This document shows, in pieces, positions 61,157 to 64,000 of a stretch of DNA of 64,000 nt; position 1 is the stretch's first letter; each line of letters opens with the position of its first letter. A program made the position numbers and the translations under genes. Under the pieces are notes generated by a model. That model saw nothing but the letters and a program-made list of their open reading frames with translations, was not told the DNA's origin and searched no databases. The stretch is taken from positions 248,001 to 312,000 of the forward strand of contig NZ_SGXM01000002.1 of the NCBI RefSeq assembly GCF_004217045.1, written 5' to 3'. Source of the DNA: Cupriavidus agavae. GTDB lineage: Bacteria; Pseudomonadota; Gammaproteobacteria; Burkholderiales; Burkholderiaceae.

Positions 61157-61221
61157 GGTTGCTTCCTTCCTATGCAAATTGACGGGATGGGAAATTTTTG
61201 TTCGCCGTACTCGATGTGCGC

Positions 61222-61245
61222 TGGAATACGGTATGTGATATATCA
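61222..61245 (-). promoter_or_regulatory. Oxalate-regulon operator, site 4 (oxc-frc)
   Basis: TGGAATAC, 8 bases (GGTATGTG), ATATATCA. It lies 65 bases before oxc and after the FAH-family terminator hairpin. Confidence 0.75.
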
Positions 61246-61295
61246 ATGATCAGCAAGGAAAATCCCTGCGGTTTCGGCATAAATAAGGGAAAGCA

Positions 61296-61317
61296 CTGAC
61301 CCGGCCGACCGGGTCAG
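61296..61317 (-). terminator. Terminator overlapping the stop of the FAH-family gene
   Basis: CTGACCCGG and CCGGGTCAG form a 9-base stem with a 4-base loop; the TGA stop of the FAH-family gene is inside it. On the minus strand TGCTTTCCCTTATTTATG follows. It separates that gene from the oxc promoter. Confidence 0.65.
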
Positions 61318-62096
61318 CCGCGCATGTGGTTGACCAGCGAGCCAATCCCGCCGATCGACACTTCCACTACGGAACCCGGCTTCATCGACCCGACACCGAT
61401 CGAGGTACCCACCGCGATCACGTCGCCGGGCATCAGCGTCATGTCCTGCGACAGCCGGCTGACCTGCTCCTCGGGCGAGAAAACAATGTCCGACAACGGG
61501 TAGTTCTGCCGCTCCACGCCGTCGAGGCGTGTCACCACGCTGGCGCTGCGCCAGTCGAAGCCGGTCACGATGGCCGGGCCGATGCACCCGAACGTGTCGG
61601 AACCCTTGGCACGCGTCCATTGCGGAAAGTTCGGGTCGGCGTTGAGCAGTTCGCCCGCCGTGACGTCATTGACGATGGTGTAGCCGAAGATGTGCGAGGC
61701 GGCTTCATCGAGCGGCACGTTGCGGCACTCCCGGCCGATGACGATGCCCAGTTCGCCCTCGTAGGCGATCTTTCCGGCGTAGCCCGCCGGGCGCTCGATG
61801 GCATCGCCGGGGCCGGCCAGCGAACTGGCCGGTTTGAGCAGGAACAGCGGATGGACGGGCACCGACTTTTCGAGCCGGGCCGCCAGGGCGTGGAAGTTGT
61901 TCCACAGCGCCACGATCTTGCCGGGCTGGCACGGGGCGAGCAGTTGCAGCGACGCGTAGCGAAATTCGTTGCCCGTGGGGCGGGGGTCGGCATAGCCGGG
62001 GCCATCGAACTCGATGACACGGTCAGCCTCGGCGGCGTCGAGCCGGCCATGAGCGATGGCGCCGTCAGGGCGGCGAAAACGGATCCAGGTTTGCAC
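61314..62096 (-). CDS. FAH-family hydrolase in the oxalate region
   Basis: 260 residues of the fumarylacetoacetate hydrolase family: IVALWNNFHALAARLEK, VHPLFLLKPASSLAGPGDAIERP, YEGELGIVIGREC (metal Glu residues) and LPLDEAASHIFGYTIVNDVTAG-like DVT segment, ending VEVSIGGIGSLVNHMRG. Members decarboxylate oxaloacetate or hydrolyse C-C bonds of 2-oxo acids with Mg. It lies 113 bases after frc2 on the same strand and shares the oxalate region. An oxaloacetate decarboxylase role is possible but cannot be confirmed by sequence. Confidence 0.88.
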   Translation of the reverse strand: MQTWIRFRRPDGAIAHGRLDAAEADRVIEFDGPGYADPRPTGNEFRYASLQLLAPCQPGKIVALWNNFHALAARLEKSVPVHPLFLLKPASSLAGPGDAIERPAGYAGKIAYEGELGIVIGRECRNVPLDEAASHIFGYTIVNDVTAGELLNADPNFPQWTRAKGSDTFGCIGPAIVTGFDWRSASVVTRLDGVERQNYPLSDIVFSPEEQVSRLSQDMTLMPGDVIAVGTSIGVGSMKPGSVVEVSIGGIGSLVNHMRG

Positions 62097-62180
62097 GGCA
62101 GAGCTCCTCGGGGCAGGCGCCTGTGCCGCGCCTGCGCTCCCAGCTGTAGATGGAGGCCCCGGTCAGGGGCGTGATGGCAG

Positions 62181-62201
62181 GCGCCGGCTGGCCGCCGGCG
62201 C
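62181..62201 (-). terminator. Hairpin after frc2
   Basis: GCGCCGGC and GCCGGCGC form an 8-base stem with a 5-base loop, 8 bases after the frc2 stop. No T-run; weak terminator or processing stem. Confidence 0.45.
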
Positions 62202-62209
62202 GCCCTGGA

Positions 62210-63457
62210 TCAGACGGCCCCGGCCACGCGCAGCGCCGCAATCTGCGCGGGCGAGCGTCCCAGCCATTCGAGGATCTCCTCGGTGTGCTCGCCCAGCAGC
62301 GGCGAGCGCTCGACCGAGACCGGCGACGCTGACATCGTGATGGGCGAGCCCAGCTGCACGTACCTGCCGCGCGTCGGATGCTCCAGCTCCACGAGGTAGC
62401 CGCGCTCGTACATCGACTGGTCCTCGATCAGGTCCTTCATCGACAGGATCGGGCCGCACGGCACATCCACCTCGTTGAGCGCCTGCATCACCTCGAACTT
62501 GGTCCGTCCCAGCGTCCATTGCTCGATGATGCCGAAGCAGGCCGCCAGCTTTTTCAGGCGCACTTCGGGGGTGGCGAACTCCGGATCGGTGATCAGGTCT
62601 TCGCGGCGGCACAGGCGCATCAGCGGCTCCCAGCCCTGCGGCTGGATGATGATGTAGACGTAGTCGTTCGGACCACCGGGCGCGCAGCGCAGCGCGGCAC
62701 CGGGCTGGCCGCCGCCCGAGGCATTGCCGGCGCGCGGCACGTGGTCGTCGAACTCGACGTTCGGATATTCGCGCAGGGGGCCGGCATCGAGCCGCTGCTG
62801 GTCGCGCAGCTTCACGCGGCACAGGTTCAGCACGGCGTCCTGCATGGCCACTTCCACGCGCTGGCCACGGCCCGAATGCTCGCGCTGCAGCAGCGCCGCC
62901 AGGATGCCGACCACGCAGTGCACGCCCGTACCGGAATCGCCGATCTGCGCGCCGGTCACGGTGGGCAGGCCGTGGGCCTCGCCGGTCGTAGACGCGGAGC
63001 CGCCCATGCATTGGGCCACGTTCTCGTACGCCTTGCAGTCCTGGTACGGGCCCGGTCCGAACCCCTTGATCGACGCGTACACCAGGCGCGGATTCAGGGT
63101 CTGGATGTGGTCCCAGTCAAAGCCGGCACGGGCCAGCACGCCCGGCCCGAAATTCTCGATCAGCACGTCGCTCTGCTGGATCAGGTCTTCCAGCAACGCC
63201 TTGCCTTCCGGCGTCTTCATGTTGAGCGTCAGGCTGCGCTTGTTGCTGTTCAGCATGGTGAAGTACAGGCTGTCGGCGTTCGGCACGTCACGCAGCTGGC
63301 TGCGCGTGATATCGCCCCGCCCCGGCATTTCCACCTTGATCACGTCGGCGCCCATCCAGGCCATCAGCTGCGTGGCCGAGGGACCGGCCTGCACGTGAGT
63401 CATGTCCAGAATGCGAATCCCATCCAGCGCTTTTCGTTCGGTGTGAGTCTCGGCCAT
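62210..63457 (-). CDS. Formyl-CoA transferase-like CaiB/BaiF protein, second copy
   Basis: 415 residues, clearly paralogous to the first copy ([47 protein letters not shown]). The catalytic Asp is 174 ([10 protein letters not shown]). The glycine loop is shorter, [10 protein letters not shown] instead of [10 protein letters not shown], and the loop after PNVEF differs. It may use a different acid or CoA donor, or back up Frc. Site 5 of the oxalate operator lies 32 bases upstream and the FAH-family gene follows. Confidence 0.9.
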   Translation of the reverse strand: MAETHTERKALDGIRILDMTHVQAGPSATQLMAWMGADVIKVEMPGRGDITRSQLRDVPNADSLYFTMLNSNKRSLTLNMKTPEGKALLEDLIQQSDVLIENFGPGVLARAGFDWDHIQTLNPRLVYASIKGFGPGPYQDCKAYENVAQCMGGSASTTGEAHGLPTVTGAQIGDSGTGVHCVVGILAALLQREHSGRGQRVEVAMQDAVLNLCRVKLRDQQRLDAGPLREYPNVEFDDHVPRAGNASGGGQPGAALRCAPGGPNDYVYIIIQPQGWEPLMRLCRREDLITDPEFATPEVRLKKLAACFGIIEQWTLGRTKFEVMQALNEVDVPCGPILSMKDLIEDQSMYERGYLVELEHPTRGRYVQLGSPITMSASPVSVERSPLLGEHTEEILEWLGRSPAQIAALRVAGAV

Positions 63458-63489
63458 GCTGCGTCTCCTGATGTGTGAGTTTTATGCTT

Positions 63490-63513
63490 TGACATACAGT
63501 ATGTGGTATATCA
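63490..63513 (-). promoter_or_regulatory. Oxalate-regulon operator, site 5 (frc2)
   Basis: TGACATAC, 8 bases (AGTATGTG), GTATATCA. The centre and right arm are identical to site 1. It lies 32 bases upstream of frc2, between it and the GntR gene. Confidence 0.75.
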
Positions 63514-63611
63514 CCAAGACGCAAGGGGGTTCAAACCCCTATCCGGCACGATTTCGATGGCGCGCCGCAGCAATTGGCCGCCGGCCAGCCGGCGCCGCCC
63601 GCACGGACAAG

Positions 63612-63647
63612 AAAAAACCCCGACCAGCCGGGCGGCTGTCGGGGTTT
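63612..63647 (-). terminator. Rho-independent terminator of the GntR gene
   Basis: AAACCCCGA and TCGGGGTTT with an inner CAGCC/GGCTG stem. On the minus strand the stem ends in a six-T run (63612-63617). It lies 25 bases after the GntR stop. Confidence 0.9.
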
Positions 63648-63672
63648 CGGATGGGCAAAGCGAGGCTGGGGG

Positions 63673-64000
63673 TCAGTCGAGGAAGTCGCAGTTCTTCTCG
63701 ACGAATTCGGCCAGATCCAGCGAGTGCTGGCGCACCAGCCGTTCGGCCAGTTCGGTGTCGCGCTTCTCCAGCGCCTCGATGATCCGCAGGTGATCGACGA
63801 TCGAGCGCTCCGCGCGATCGCTCTGCGAGATCGTCATTTTCCGGATGGCGCGCACATGCACGAAGATGTTGCGGATCTGGTCCTTGATGATCTGGGAGCG
63901 CGACAACTGCACGATCGCCTGGTGGAACGCGATGTTGGCGTCCGAGTATTCCTCGATATGCTCGGCCGGCGTGGAATCCCGGAAGTTGTCGAACATATGC
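63673..64000 (-). CDS. GntR-family regulator, FCD domain (partial, runs off right edge)
   Basis: The C-terminal FCD ligand domain is visible (EYSDANIAFHQAIVQLSRSQIIKDQIRNIFVHVRAIRKMTISQSDRAERSIVDHLRIIEALEKRD, ending VEKNCDFLD); the stop is at 63673 and the N-terminal HTH lies beyond the window. The His of IVDHLRIIEAL and the upstream Asp/His positions are the metal/ligand residues of FCD proteins. Its place next to frc2 makes it the best candidate to bind the five oxalate operators. A strong terminator follows it. Confidence 0.88.
   Translation of the reverse strand, partial: HMFDNFRDSTPAEHIEEYSDANIAFHQAIVQLSRSQIIKDQIRNIFVHVRAIRKMTISQSDRAERSIVDHLRIIEALEKRDTELAERLVRQHSLDLAEFVEKNCDFLD

Noticed and set aside
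59369..61249. Long plus-strand frame opposite oxc
   Set aside because: Shadow of oxc, which has complete TPP motifs and an upstream operator.
49479..63513. The five repeated motifs as a CRISPR-like or mobile-element repeat
   Set aside because: They are kilobases apart, always in promoter regions in one orientation relative to the gene, with no spacer regularity.

Overview
The window is a high-GC stretch from a Cupriavidus/Ralstonia-like betaproteobacterium (family Burkholderiaceae). This rests on the codon style, a Bug/TctC binding protein, many LysR regulators, an oxalyl-CoA pathway and a Burkholderiales-type aryl-polyene cluster. It may be the second chromosome, but that is inference. I saw no rRNA, tRNA, insertion sequence or CRISPR array.

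Layout: (1) 1-9.5 kb is an acyl-CoA catabolic block. It holds a LysR regulator (cut by the window edge), an enoyl-CoA hydratase, a Bug protein with an acyl-CoA synthetase, then a divergent operon of two acyl-CoA dehydrogenases, a thiolase-fold protein, its DUF35 partner and a CaiB CoA-transferase. The thiolase-fold protein has Ser where the nucleophilic Cys is expected, so with DUF35 it may be a retro-aldolase. (2) 9.7-17.8 kb is mixed: glgX, a thioesterase, an Old Yellow Enzyme with Rrf2 and LysR regulators, a secreted cupin and a Tat-exported epoxide hydrolase. (3) 17.8-25.7 kb is mostly minus strand: a split transketolase, MFS transporter, SDR dehydrogenase, GcvA-type LysR, PanE-like reductase and secreted alpha/beta hydrolase, with a divergent IclR regulator. 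GATAC/GTATC half-sites recur upstream of both secreted hydrolases.

(4) 25.7-42.0 kb is a nearly gap-free aryl-polyene (APE) operon on the minus strand, with many 4-base ATGA/GTGA overlaps. Its order matches the ape alphabet C to R: chain-length-factor KS, acyltransferase, two ACPs, membrane protein, ligase fused to dehydratase, glycosyltransferase and acyltransferase as separate genes, thioesterase, LolA-like carrier, MMPL exporter, halogenase-like flavoprotein, DUF3261 lipoprotein, KS, dehydratase, ketoreductase, KS, then a small exported protein and an Sfp-type phosphopantetheinyl transferase. No gene for making the aromatic starter is present. (5) 42.4-47.9 kb holds fumarylacetoacetase and homogentisate dioxygenase (tyrosine catabolism), an XRE regulator, and a TetR regulator with a downstream alpha/beta hydrolase, both carrying matching palindromic operators.

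(6) 48-64 kb is an oxalate/formate regulon: two OxlT-like antiporters, oxalyl-CoA decarboxylase with formyl-CoA transferase (oxc-frc), a second frc-like gene, a FAH-family hydrolase, a PAS protein, a SucC/SucD-like pair, two uncharacterised small genes and, at the right edge, a GntR/FCD regulator. Five copies of one operator (TGnnATAC, 8 bases, rTATATCA in its fuller form) lie before oxlT, a 70-residue membrane protein, the SucCD-like pair, oxc-frc and frc2, always in the same orientation relative to the gene. The SucD-like subunit lacks the phosphohistidine loop and its partner glutamate. This altered enzyme, under the oxalate operator, is the most unusual observation in the window.
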